Of a stretch of 64,000 nt of DNA, positions 53,761-61,776 are shown one piece after another. Both the position numbers and the translations under genes were made by a program. Below the pieces are notes generated by a model that saw only the letters and a program-made list of their open reading frames with translations, was not told where the DNA came from and searched no databases. Position 1 is the first letter of the stretch, and each line of letters begins with the position of its first letter. The stretch comes from M50B103 sp041667565 (lineage in GTDB: Bacteria > Fidelibacterota > Fidelibacteria > Fidelibacterales > Fidelibacteraceae): assembly GCA_964572745.1 (NCBI GenBank), contig CAZNFT010000001.1, forward strand, positions 95,760 through 159,759, given 5' to 3'.

Positions 53761-54699
53761 TTAGCTATGGATGATGGTACCAACCTCACCCGACAATGCA
53801 AACTTAGCCTTATCTAATGAGGTGATGACAGCTTTGCGTTTTGAACCCAATTCTACAAAGCTCAGTGCAGCTTCAATTTTGGGTAGCATGGAGCCCTCAG
53901 CAAAATGTCCTGCCTGGATATATTTTCTTGCCTGTTTAGCTGATATTTCTTTAAGCTCTGTTTGTTGTGGCGTTCCAAAATTCAAACAGACATGATCCAC
54001 GGCGGTGAGAATAAAAAGATAATTAGCTTTAACAATATCGGCTAACATGGCAGCTGTAAAATCTTTATCTATTACAGCTGAAACACCATGATAATTATTG
54101 TTTTTATCTTTAACAACAGGGATACCGCCGCCGCCACAAGTTATAACGATGAATTTAAGATCGAGAAGATTTAGAATTGATTTTTGCTCAACAATATATA
54201 TAGGTTTTGGAGAAGCAACAACGCGTCGCCAACCGCGCCCCGCATCTTCTTTAAATATTTGTTCGGGTTTTTCACGCATGAGAGCGAGGGCTTCTTCTTT
54301 GCTGTAGAAATCACCGATGGGTTTTGTAGGGTTTTTGAAAGAAGGATCGTTTGGATCTACAGATACCTGAGATACAAGTGTAGAGACATTCCAGGGCATA
54401 CCAAGTCGTCGAAGCTCTTTCATAATGCCTTGTTGCAGGTGGTATCCAATATAACCCTGACTCATGGCGGTGCATTCTTGCAGGTCAATAGCTGCAATTT
54501 TATCTGAATTTGCCGATCCATATTCAAAGGCTTTATAGATCATGCCGACTTGAGGACCGTTTCCGTGGGTAAGAATAATTTTATGACCTTGAGTAATCAG
54601 ATCCACCAAAGAGGGTACAGCTCTGGCAATATTTTTCTGTTGTTCTGCCGGTGTTTTTCCAAGTGCATTGCCACCAAGAGCGATCGTAATAACTTTCAT
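53761..54699 (-). CDS. arcC: Carbamate kinase
   Basis: A 312-residue amino-acid-kinase-family enzyme that makes ATP from carbamoyl phosphate, or the reverse. ALGGNALGK, LTHGNGPQVG, AMSQGYIGY, CGGGGIPV and EGSMLPKIEAA are the diagnostic blocks. arcA and arcB are not nearby, so the carbamoyl phosphate may come from other pathways. The ATG has AAGGAG, and a hairpin-forming inverted repeat sits immediately 5' of that ribosome site. Own terminator downstream. Confidence 0.96.
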   Translation of the reverse strand: MKVITIALGGNALGKTPAEQQKNIARAVPSLVDLITQGHKIILTHGNGPQVGMIYKAFEYGSANSDKIAAIDLQECTAMSQGYIGYHLQQGIMKELRRLGMPWNVSTLVSQVSVDPNDPSFKNPTKPIGDFYSKEEALALMREKPEQIFKEDAGRGWRRVVASPKPIYIVEQKSILNLLDLKFIVITCGGGGIPVVKDKNNNYHGVSAVIDKDFTAAMLADIVKANYLFILTAVDHVCLNFGTPQQTELKEISAKQARKYIQAGHFAEGSMLPKIEAALSFVELGSKRKAVITSLDKAKFALSGEVGTIIHS

Positions 54700-54710
54700 G
54701 CATACTCCTT

Positions 54711-54729
54711 AAAGGTCAAATAGACCTTT
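54711..54729 (-). promoter_or_regulatory. Inverted repeat abutting the arcC ribosome site
   Basis: AAAGGTC (54711-54717) and GACCTTT (54723-54729) pair around a 5-base loop. On the minus strand the hairpin ends two bases before AAGGAG, about a dozen bases before the start codon. It could be an operator or a translational control hairpin. The remaining spacer to 54994 shows nothing else. Confidence 0.45.
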
Positions 54730-54994
54730 ATAAAAGGCAAGAAGCAGGAAAACCTACTTCTTTGTTTTAGTCATGTCTAAAAAACAATTGCTCAAAATTA
54801 ATGAATGTCAGATGAAAATCCAAGCCCTATAGCTGGGCGGTACAAATACTTAGGTGAATTTTATGTGGAGTATTCCAAAACAAAGCCTTGTAATACGGAT
54901 AATTTATAAATTGTACTTACACCCTGAATCCAGGAATAAAAGAAAAACCGAAGGACAAGAAAACAGTTTTGTTGAGATATAGATAATCCTAATT

Positions 54995-55618
54995 CTATGT
55001 TAAGAGTAGCGCAAGGCCAATTCCTACAAGAATGAAAAACTTCGCCCATTTAACGATGGTCCAGAATTTAGCTTTATTTAAGAATTTACTGAAATATCCG
55101 GCAAGGAATGAGATAAGGGAAAAAATTATTAAGGCGACAGCCATAAAACACAGACCAAGAATGATCATTTGCCAATGTGCAGCATAGGTATCTTCACTGA
55201 TGAACTGAGGGAAAAAAGCCAGAAAGAAAACAATGACCTTTGGATTTAAAAGATTCATGACCAAACCCTTGGTCCAGAGAGAAGAGAAAGATACTTTATC
55301 GGTTGTATTATTGTTTGTTTCAATATCTTGAATAGGTTTTTCTTTTAAGGCAGATAGAGCCATATAAAAGAGATAGGCAGTGCCCAGATATTTAATGATA
55401 GTAAAAACAGTAGCAGACTGAGAGATGAGCAGAGATATTCCAAAAGCAGCTAAAAAAGTGTGGATGATCAAGCCGGAAACCAGTCCCAGAGAAATACCCA
55501 AGCCATACTTTTTGCCGCGTGTTAAGCTTTGGGTCAGTACAAAAATATTATCCGGTCCCGGAAGAATGGTCAGAGCCGCCGAAGCGAGGATAAAAGATAG
55601 GATTTGTTGTAGGGTCAT
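54995..55618 (-). CDS. LysE/RhtB family amino-acid exporter
   Basis: A 207-residue membrane protein with six hydrophobic segments. The family start FILASAALTILPGPDNIFVLTQSL with PGPDN, and the LNPKVIVFFLAFFPQF block, identify LysE/RhtB. Such proteins export amino acids or derivatives. There is no good ribosome site before the ATG; the upstream region is occupied by a 25-bp tandem repeat beginning 15 bases from the start codon. The exported substrate is unknown. Confidence 0.92.
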   Translation of the reverse strand: MTLQQILSFILASAALTILPGPDNIFVLTQSLTRGKKYGLGISLGLVSGLIIHTFLAAFGISLLISQSATVFTIIKYLGTAYLFYMALSALKEKPIQDIETNNNTTDKVSFSSLWTKGLVMNLLNPKVIVFFLAFFPQFISEDTYAAHWQMIILGLCFMAVALIIFSLISFLAGYFSKFLNKAKFWTIVKWAKFFILVGIGLALLLT

Positions 55619-55633
55619 GGGGTAATTTAATCT

Positions 55634-55733
55634 ATTGGGTCAATAGAAACAACAATCCATTGGGTCAATAGAAATGAAAATCCATTGGGTCAATAGAAAT
55701 GGAAATCCATTGGGTCAATAGAAATACCAATTC
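55634..55733. repeat. 25-bp tandem repeat, four units, each with an ATTGggtCAAT dyad
   Basis: Units start at 55634, 55659, 55684 and 55709. Each begins ATTGGGTCAATAGAAA; the last ~9 bases vary. ATTG and CAAT are inverted around GGT, and the first copy extends to CTATTG/CAATAG. The array lies between the start of the LysE gene and the promoter of the rib operon, so it could be an operator array, or simply repeat decay. Confidence 0.85.
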
Positions 55734-55771
55734 AGTTCAGTTCCTAAGCCCCACTATTTACATTTTAATTT

Positions 55772-55800
55772 TTGCCTTTTAACTCAACTCTTCTTATATT
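55772..55800 (+). promoter_or_regulatory. Promoter of the rib operon
   Basis: TTGCCT (55772-55777) and TATATT (55795-55800) are 17 bases apart. The predicted start near 55807 coincides with the first base of the FMN riboswitch. Confidence 0.6.
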
Positions 55801-55805
55801 CATAT

Positions 55806-55925
55806 CGTCTTCGGGGAAGGGAGAATATCCCTACCGGCGGTGAAAGCCCGCGAGTCTGTGCAAGAGCATTGGATTGAGACTGTGAAATTCAGTCGCCGAC
55901 GGTATAGTCCGGATGAAAGAAGATA
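55806..55925 (+). ncRNA. FMN riboswitch (RFN element)
   Basis: The RFN consensus is recognisable throughout: TCTTCGGGG start, CCTACCGGCGGTGAAAGCCCGCGAG, a variable P-stem, TGTGAAATTCAGTCGCCGACGG-type core and the closing TAGTCCGGATGAAAGAAGA. P1 pairs GTCTTC with GAAAGA. It senses FMN and controls the riboflavin genes directly downstream. Confidence 0.95.
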
Positions 55926-55936
55926 ATGTTCACCCC

Positions 55937-55963
55937 TTCTTCCCCGAGTATAGGGGTTTTTTT
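55937..55963 (+). promoter_or_regulatory. Riboswitch expression platform with ribosome-site hairpin
   Basis: CCCC (55942-55945) can pair with GGGG (55953-55956), which is also the only ribosome-site candidate of ribD; seven T follow and run straight into the ATG at 55964. CTTCTT (55937-55942) could instead pair with the 3' strand of riboswitch P1 (GAAAGAAG). The arrangement allows transcription termination, ribosome-site masking, or both. Confidence 0.55.
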
Positions 55964-57100
55964 ATGGATACAAAAATCAGTGAAACTGTAAGATCCTTCA
56001 TGCAAGAAGCTATTCTTATGGCAAAAACGACAAGCCGCAGGGTGTCGCCTAATCCAAGGACCGGTGCGGTGATCGTGAGTGATGGAAAGATCATTGGTCG
56101 TGGCAGACACGAAGTATTTGGTGAGGCTCACGCAGAAGTCAATGCTATCAATGATGTAGGTACTGGTGTAAAAGGATGTGATATTTATGTCACGCTTGAA
56201 CCTTGCTCACATACAGGAAAAACACCTCCTTGTGCCGATAAGATCATCGCTTCGGGTATTAAACGAGTATTTATTGGAATGCGCGATCCTAATCCTTTGG
56301 TAGCCGGACGAGGTGTTGAAAAACTTCGCCAGGCAGGAATTGAGGTAGTGGAAGATGTGCTTCACGAAGCGTGTCTGAATTTGAATCAGCCCTTCATTAA
56401 AATGATGACTCTGCAAACACCTTACATTATTGCCAAAATGGCTCTGACCCTGGACGGTTTTATTGCTGATAAAAGCGGTGAATCAAAATGGATATCATCA
56501 CATGATGCCCGTGTTATTGTTCATCAGATGCGAGCTGATTGCGATGCTGTTTTAATTGGTTTGGGAACGGCTCTAAAAGATGATCCTGAACTTACGGTCC
56601 GCGATGTTCGCGGTGAGCATCCACTAAGAGTGGTTTACGATCCCGAAGGAATGTTGCCAACACATCTTAATTTAGTTAAACATGCAAAAGATATCGGAAC
56701 GACTGTGATCACAGGGACGCAGTCAACTCATCAATGGCGAGCAAATATGGAAAGACTGGGAGTGAAGCTGATCATCGCAAAACAACCGGGCAATATAGGT
56801 TTGCGCGAAGCTTTAAATTTCTTGGGACAAGAAGGCATATCATCAATCCTCTGCGAGGGAGGAGGACATATGCATACTCTTTTAGCGGAATTGGATATGA
56901 TAGACAGGGTTGATTGTTTTATAGCGCCAAAACTCATCGGTAAGGGCATTCGCATGATGCAAATTCCTGAAAAACCCATGAGAAAAGCGATGAAATTCAT
57001 TGAGCATTCTTGGGAAAAAATCGATACGGATATTTATTTCAAGGGTATCTTAAAAAGTTATGGGCTCGATCAATCTACTCAACATAAGGATGGAGAATAA
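55964..57100 (+). CDS. ribD: Bifunctional riboflavin biosynthesis deaminase/reductase
   Basis: A 378-residue RibD. The N-terminal cytidine-deaminase-like zinc domain has HAEVNAI and PCSHTGKTPPC; the C-terminal reductase domain has RVVYDPEG and SSILCEGGGHMHTLL with the NADPH fold. It converts the pyrimidine product of GTP cyclohydrolase II through deamination and ring reduction. An in-frame upstream ATG lies inside the riboswitch and is not the start; ATG 55964 directly follows the expression-platform hairpin. Confidence 0.95.
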   Translation: MDTKISETVRSFMQEAILMAKTTSRRVSPNPRTGAVIVSDGKIIGRGRHEVFGEAHAEVNAINDVGTGVKGCDIYVTLEPCSHTGKTPPCADKIIASGIKRVFIGMRDPNPLVAGRGVEKLRQAGIEVVEDVLHEACLNLNQPFIKMMTLQTPYIIAKMALTLDGFIADKSGESKWISSHDARVIVHQMRADCDAVLIGLGTALKDDPELTVRDVRGEHPLRVVYDPEGMLPTHLNLVKHAKDIGTTVITGTQSTHQWRANMERLGVKLIIAKQPGNIGLREALNFLGQEGISSILCEGGGHMHTLLAELDMIDRVDCFIAPKLIGKGIRMMQIPEKPMRKAMKFIEHSWEKIDTDIYFKGILKSYGLDQSTQHKDGE

Positions 57101-57101
57101 A

Positions 57102-57737
57102 ATGTTCACTGGAATTATTGAAAGTTTCGGTACTATAGAAAATATGACTTCCAATCAGAATGGAGTGAGTCTGACCATTAAGGCAAAAGATATTGTTTCT
57201 GAGCTGCAAGTAGATGATTCTGTTGCTATTAATGGTATTTGTCTGACCGTGGTAGCTATTCTTGATAATAGCTTTAAGGTGGATATTGTGCAAGAAACTC
57301 TCGATCGTTCTGCTTGCAAAAATTGGTCCAGAGGGCAAAAAGTTAACCTTGAAAGAGGTATGCCGGCAAACGGAAGACTTGACGGACATATTGTTCAGGG
57401 ACATATCGATGGAACAGCAGAGCTTATTTCTTTCAAGAAAAGGGGAGATAGCTCCGAGATGATATTTAAGACGGATAAAACGATTACAGATTTGATGGTC
57501 GAGAAAGGGAGTGTCGCATTGGACGGAGTATCGCTGACAATTGCCGATGTACAAGACAGGGAATTTAAGATCGCAGTGATCCCATATACCCTGGCAAACA
57601 CGCTTCTTGGGAAAATAAAAAGAGGGGATATTGTAAATGTAGAAACCGATATTCTTGGTAAATACATCGCAAAATTCATGAAAGATAAAAAAACTTTGGA
57701 TAGATCAACACTATTATCATGGGGATACCAGGTATGA
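57102..57737 (+). CDS. ribE: Riboflavin synthase alpha chain
   Basis: A 211-residue duplicated-barrel enzyme that dismutates two 6,7-dimethyl-8-ribityllumazines to riboflavin. The start MFTGIIESFGTI is the family signature. Two homologous halves are visible: SVAINGICLTV and SVALDGVSLTI. ATG 57102 begins one base after the ribD stop with GGAG nearby. The stop overlaps ribBA (ATGA). Confidence 0.96.
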   Translation: MFTGIIESFGTIENMTSNQNGVSLTIKAKDIVSELQVDDSVAINGICLTVVAILDNSFKVDIVQETLDRSACKNWSRGQKVNLERGMPANGRLDGHIVQGHIDGTAELISFKKRGDSSEMIFKTDKTITDLMVEKGSVALDGVSLTIADVQDREFKIAVIPYTLANTLLGKIKRGDIVNVETDILGKYIAKFMKDKKTLDRSTLLSWGYQV

Positions 57738-58969
57738 CAAAAGAGATCAAGAATTTAAAAATTAATACTATTGAAGAGGCTATTGAAGATTTTAAACAAG
57801 GGAAAATGCTCATCGTTGTTGATGATCCATTGCGCGAAAATGAAGGCGATATTATTCAGGCAGGAGAATTTGTTACAGCCGAGAGTGTCAATTTTGCTGC
57901 TATAAAAGCACGCGGACTTATTTGTGCGGCAATAGATGGGGAAAAGGCAAAGCAGCTTGAACTTCATGATATGGTTGATAAGAATTCATCTTTGCATACG
58001 ACAGGATTCACCGTTTCCGTCGATGCCGTAGAGGGTACTACGACCGGCATTTCTGCAGCTGATAGAGCGAGGACTTTTGAGGTTCTTGCAGAAAAAGACT
58101 CTAGGCCCGAAGAACTTGGTCGTCCGGGTCATATATTTCCTATTATTGCAAAACCCGGTGGTGTATTAAAAAGAACAGGCCATACGGAAGCATCAATAGA
58201 TCTTTGTAATTTAGCCGGATGTGAACCCGTTGCCATGATGTGTGAAGTAATGGATGACGACGGCACGATGATGCGTTTGCCCTCGCTGGTAGATTTTGCC
58301 AAGGAGCACAATCTAAAAATTATTACCATTGCGGATCTCATAAAATATCGTCGGAAATATGATAGCTTTATTAAAAAAGAAGCTACAGTGGATTTTCCAA
58401 ATAAATTCGGGCATTTTAAAATGACCATGTATCGTGATCTTTTAGATGAGAAAGAACATATAGCCATAACCATGGGTGAATTTTCGCCCGATGAACCGGT
58501 CCTGCTTAGAGTCCATTCCGAGTGCCTGACCGGAGATGTTTTTCATTCTGCAAGATGCGATTGTGGTGCACAAAAAGACGCCGCTTTTCAAATGATCGCT
58601 GAAGCAGGTAAAGGCGCTTTGATCTACTTAAGGCAAGAAGGCCGTGGCATCGGTTTAAAACACAAACTTGCAGCCTATGAATTACAAGATAAGGGTTACG
58701 ATACGGTAGAGGCAAACATTAAACTGGGCTTTGATCCGGATCTCCGCGATTACGGAACAGGCGCACAGATAATCAAAGATCTTGGTATCAGAAAAATTAA
58801 ACTGATGACCAATAATCCCAAAAAGATCGTTGGTTTATCGGGATATGATCTGGAAATAACTGAAAGAGTGGCTTTAGAAATAGAACCCAACTCAATTAAC
58901 CGATTTTATCTTGAAACTAAGCGAGATAAAATGGGACATCTGATTTTAAATGATAAAAAGGAGAAATAA
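57734..58969 (+). CDS. ribBA: Bifunctional DHBP synthase / GTP cyclohydrolase II
   Basis: A 411-residue fusion catalysing both entry reactions of riboflavin synthesis. The N-terminal 3,4-dihydroxy-2-butanone-4-phosphate synthase has DDPLRENEGDII and GHTEASIDLC. The C-terminal GTP cyclohydrolase II has the zinc site CLTGDVFHSARCDCG and RQEGRGIGL with a catalytic Arg. All key residues seem intact. It overlaps ribE by four bases. Confidence 0.96.
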   Translation: MTKEIKNLKINTIEEAIEDFKQGKMLIVVDDPLRENEGDIIQAGEFVTAESVNFAAIKARGLICAAIDGEKAKQLELHDMVDKNSSLHTTGFTVSVDAVEGTTTGISAADRARTFEVLAEKDSRPEELGRPGHIFPIIAKPGGVLKRTGHTEASIDLCNLAGCEPVAMMCEVMDDDGTMMRLPSLVDFAKEHNLKIITIADLIKYRRKYDSFIKKEATVDFPNKFGHFKMTMYRDLLDEKEHIAITMGEFSPDEPVLLRVHSECLTGDVFHSARCDCGAQKDAAFQMIAEAGKGALIYLRQEGRGIGLKHKLAAYELQDKGYDTVEANIKLGFDPDLRDYGTGAQIIKDLGIRKIKLMTNNPKKIVGLSGYDLEITERVALEIEPNSINRFYLETKRDKMGHLILNDKKEK

Positions 58970-58973
58970 AAAA

Positions 58974-59432
58974 ATGAAGAATTTTGAAGGTCAATTATTA
59001 GCAAAGGGACAAAAAATAGCAGTCGTTATTTCGCGTTTTAACGATCTTATTACAAAAGAACTTCTTTCCGGAGCAAAGGATTGCTTTGTTCGCCACGGCG
59101 GAAGTGAAGAAGATCTACATATTGCTTGGGTGCCGGGTGCTTTTGAGATCCCACTTGCAGCTCAAGTACTTGCAACAAAGGATTATGATGCTGTTGTTTG
59201 CTTAGGTGCCGTCATTCGTGGTGCAACTCCTCACTTTGATTATGTAGCTGCCGAAGTCAGTAAAGGCGTTGCAAAAGTTTCATTGGATAGCGGGAAACCC
59301 GTTATTTTTGGAGTTATCACTACCGACAGTATTGAACAGGCACTCGAAAGAGCCGGAAGCAAAGCCGGTAACAAAGGCTGGACAGCCGTACTCAACGCTA
59401 TTGAAATGATTGATCTGATCAAAGGAATGTAA
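58974..59432 (+). CDS. ribH: 6,7-dimethyl-8-ribityllumazine synthase
   Basis: A 152-residue lumazine synthase; it condenses the products of RibBA and RibD and forms a hollow shell with riboflavin synthase in many bacteria. Signature residues: ISRFND, VPGAFEIPLAA, LGAVIRGATPHFDYV with the catalytic His, and GVITTDSIEQALERAG. AAGGAGA precedes ATG 58974. It completes the ribD-ribE-ribBA-ribH operon. Confidence 0.96.
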   Translation: MKNFEGQLLAKGQKIAVVISRFNDLITKELLSGAKDCFVRHGGSEEDLHIAWVPGAFEIPLAAQVLATKDYDAVVCLGAVIRGATPHFDYVAAEVSKGVAKVSLDSGKPVIFGVITTDSIEQALERAGSKAGNKGWTAVLNAIEMIDLIKGM

Positions 59433-59863
59433 GACGTGAAACCTGAGTAGACCTTGCCTGCCCACCTTAGCCTTGTGCCTAGGTGAGGCACTGTGTGCTG
59501 GAAGGTGTTTTTTGTCAAATACAATGCATTGGGTCTCTACAATAGAGTTTTTATAATTAATTAGGAGAAGGGTTTACTATTCAGGAAATTCTCAATATAG
59601 GAATGTTGAAGCGTTGAAATGTAAAAGTATTGAATATATTCTACAGGGATGTCCTCGACATGGAAGCCTGGGAGATTTCTTCCTGGCAGAAGTAGAGACG
59701 CAGCAACCAGTCCGCCGACCTGGGCACCAAAGCTCCGCAGGAGCGAAGGTGTAAGCCCCAAATTATCGGGACGTAGGAGGGTCGAAAAACGATCTTCATC
59801 ATCCAGTGATCTTGCCATATATTATTTTAGCTACCGCATTTTTACATCAAATCGATCATTTAG
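59433..59863. other. Non-coding spacer with a GC-rich patch
   Basis: No believable gene. CACCTTAGcctTGTGCCTAGGTG-like sequence (about 59463-59485) is imperfectly palindromic. Positions 59641-59760 are about 59 percent G+C by hand count, well above the surroundings. The patch contains GTAGAGACGC and GCTCCGCAGGAGCGA words found elsewhere in spacers. ORFs on either strand across it look accidental. Confidence 0.45.
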
Positions 59864-59906
59864 GTAACATATGTTACAGCTAATGGTAGCTCACATTTCG
59901 TATTAT
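59864..59906 (+). promoter_or_regulatory. Palindromic operator and -10 box for the hemerythrin cluster
   Basis: GTAACATATGTTAC at 59864-59877 is a perfect 14-base palindrome. A TATTAT -10 candidate at 59901-59906 puts its centre at about -42 from the predicted transcription start, the class II activator position. The half-site GTAAC-N4-GTTAC is like sites of CRP/FNR-family nitric-oxide regulators of HcpR type, as I recall it. Confidence 0.5.
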
Positions 59907-59942
59907 TGTATGTAAAAATAAAAAAGTAAAAGGAAATATAAA

Positions 59943-60281
59943 ATGAAAACAAAAAAATGGCAAGATGTCGAAAGTCGTGAGAATATGCATGGAGTGGATG
60001 TAAGAGACCTGTATTCAGATGAGCATGCTCAGATTGTGCATATCTTTTTAAAACCAGGTGAAGAATTAAAAGCTCACCTCACTCCGGTTGATGTTGCTTT
60101 TTATGTTCTTGAAGGAAAGGGAACAGTACTAATTGGCGAAGAAAAACAAGAAGTCGAAGTCGGTACTTTGGTGGAAAGTCCCAAAATGATCGCACATTGC
60201 TGGTATAATTATAGCGATGCTGACCTGCGAATACTTGTGATCAAGACACCACGTCCGAAGTCCAAGTCAATCATATTATAA
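59943..60281 (+). CDS. Small cupin-domain protein
   Basis: A 112-residue single-domain cupin. The KPGEELKAHLTPVDVAFYVLEGKG block is motif 1 and VESPKMIAHCWYN motif 2; one His and one Glu of the usual metal set are clear, with PVDVAF replacing the more common HxH. It leads the cluster with the DUF438-hemerythrin protein. The role could be small-molecule or metal sensing, or thiol oxygenase-like; unknown. AAAGGAAA precedes the ATG. Confidence 0.8.
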   Translation: MKTKKWQDVESRENMHGVDVRDLYSDEHAQIVHIFLKPGEELKAHLTPVDVAFYVLEGKGTVLIGEEKQEVEVGTLVESPKMIAHCWYNYSDADLRILVIKTPRPKSKSIIL

Positions 60282-60291
60282 AGGAGAAGTT

Positions 60292-60495
60292 ATGAAAATT
60301 TTAAACGCACTCAGATCTGTAAGTTTTTTTGCAACTCTATTGACAACAATCCCGCTTTTTATCAATTATCTTAAAGGCGCAGATCCTACTCATCAGATGA
60401 TCGTACATTTACATGTATGGTTCGGTCTGGCATTTTTTGTTTTTGGAATTACAAGCATGATATTGATGAAAAAAAACAAGGATAAAAGCAAATAA
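60292..60495 (+). CDS. Small two-helix membrane protein
   Basis: A 67-residue protein with two hydrophobic segments (about 8-26 and 39-57) and a lysine-rich end. His residues sit between the helices (THQMIVHLHVW), which might bind heme or metal; not shown. It has a strong AAGGAG ribosome site and follows the cupin gene by ten bases. Family not recognised. Confidence 0.65.
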   Translation: MKILNALRSVSFFATLLTTIPLFINYLKGADPTHQMIVHLHVWFGLAFFVFGITSMILMKKNKDKSK

Positions 60496-60537
60496 AGTTA
60501 AGATAAAAGTGTTGATATTAAAGAAATGGAGAAACAC

Positions 60538-61767
60538 ATGAGTGAATTAATTAATAATTCAGCCAAAAGGAAAGCCGAATTAAAAAAGCTTATATTGAAA
60601 TTACACGATGGTGAATCACAGGAAACGGTTCGTGCCGAATTAACCGATATTTTATCTCAAGTACCTTACGGAGATGTTGTTGAAGTAGAGCAGGAATTGA
60701 TTAGTGAAGGGCTTCCCGAAGAGGAAATTTTAAAACTTTGCGATATTCATTCTGCAGTTTTACACGGAAAAGTTGATCTGTCCGGCGCAAAAGAAGTTCC
60801 CGAAGGTCACCCTATTGATGTTATGAAAAAAGAGAATGTCGAATTGAAAAAAGTAACAGCACAGATTCGCGCACTTCTTGAAAAGATCAGCAAATTGAGC
60901 GTAGAAGATGTAGCCAAAGATATTTTGGATTTGCGAGCCTTGTTTAATCAATTATTTGATGTAGATAAACATTATCAACGCAAAGAGTATTTGATTTTTC
61001 CTTATCTTGAAACAAAAGGTATTACAGGACCACCTAAAGTTTTATGGGGCAAAGATGACGAAATTCGTGAATTGGTGAAAGGCGCTATTGAGTTACTCAA
61101 TGTCGAGGGAATTACTCGCAGCGAATTGTTAGCATCTGCAGAAATGATCCTTTTACCTGCGGCTCAAGCTATTGATGATATGGTAATCAAGGAAGAAGAA
61201 ATTCTCTTCCCAATGAGTTTAGATAACATTACAGATGGCGAATGGTATGAGATTGCAAAACAATCTATAGAAATTGGTTTTTGTCTCTATGATCCGCAGG
61301 TTGACTGGCGCCCTGAAGGGGTGGAAGAGGAATCGATAAATGAGATTCAACAAAGTGGCGGACAAATTCAATTACCTTCAGGTGGTTTCTCTGTAGAAGA
61401 GTTACTCGCTATTTTAAATCATCTTCCCGTTGATATGACTTTTGTAGATAGAAACGATAAGGTAAAGTACTTTTCTCAAGGAAAAGAGCGGGTGTTTCAG
61501 CGTAATAGAGCTATCCTGAATCGTGATGTCCGTCTCTGTCATCCTCCTGCATCGGCCCATATTGTAGATAAGATCATTGATGACTTCAAAACAGGAAAGC
61601 AAAGTCATGCACCTTTCTGGATCAATATGGGTGGCAAAATGATCCATATTGAATACTTTGCATTGAAAAACGGTAAGGGTGAGTATCTTGGAACGCTGGA
61701 AGTCTCCCATGATGTCACTTACTATCGAGAACTCAAAGGCGAACAAAGAATTCTATCTTATAGCTAG
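60538..61767 (+). CDS. DUF438-hemerythrin-PAS protein
   Basis: A 409-residue redox or gas-sensing protein. Residues about 10-75 are DUF438, residues about 80-225 a hemerythrin HHE domain (HPIDVMKKEN, DVDKHYQRKEYLIFPYLE and KEEEILFP supply di-iron ligands), and residues about 285-405 a PAS domain (LNHLPVDMTFVDRNDKVKYFS...). Members of this layout accompany nitric-oxide and nitrite stress genes in anaerobes. ATG 60538 is preferred because GGAG lies six bases upstream. No output domain, so it may work by protein contact. Confidence 0.88.
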   Translation: MSELINNSAKRKAELKKLILKLHDGESQETVRAELTDILSQVPYGDVVEVEQELISEGLPEEEILKLCDIHSAVLHGKVDLSGAKEVPEGHPIDVMKKENVELKKVTAQIRALLEKISKLSVEDVAKDILDLRALFNQLFDVDKHYQRKEYLIFPYLETKGITGPPKVLWGKDDEIRELVKGAIELLNVEGITRSELLASAEMILLPAAQAIDDMVIKEEEILFPMSLDNITDGEWYEIAKQSIEIGFCLYDPQVDWRPEGVEEESINEIQQSGGQIQLPSGGFSVEELLAILNHLPVDMTFVDRNDKVKYFSQGKERVFQRNRAILNRDVRLCHPPASAHIVDKIIDDFKTGKQSHAPFWINMGGKMIHIEYFALKNGKGEYLGTLEVSHDVTYYRELKGEQRILSYS

Positions 61768-61776
61768 AGGTAAAAA

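Noticed and set aside
59561..59867. Overlapping frames on both strands in the GC-rich patch
   Set aside because: Both lack ribosome sites and recognisable domains; they lie in a non-coding, repeat-word spacer.
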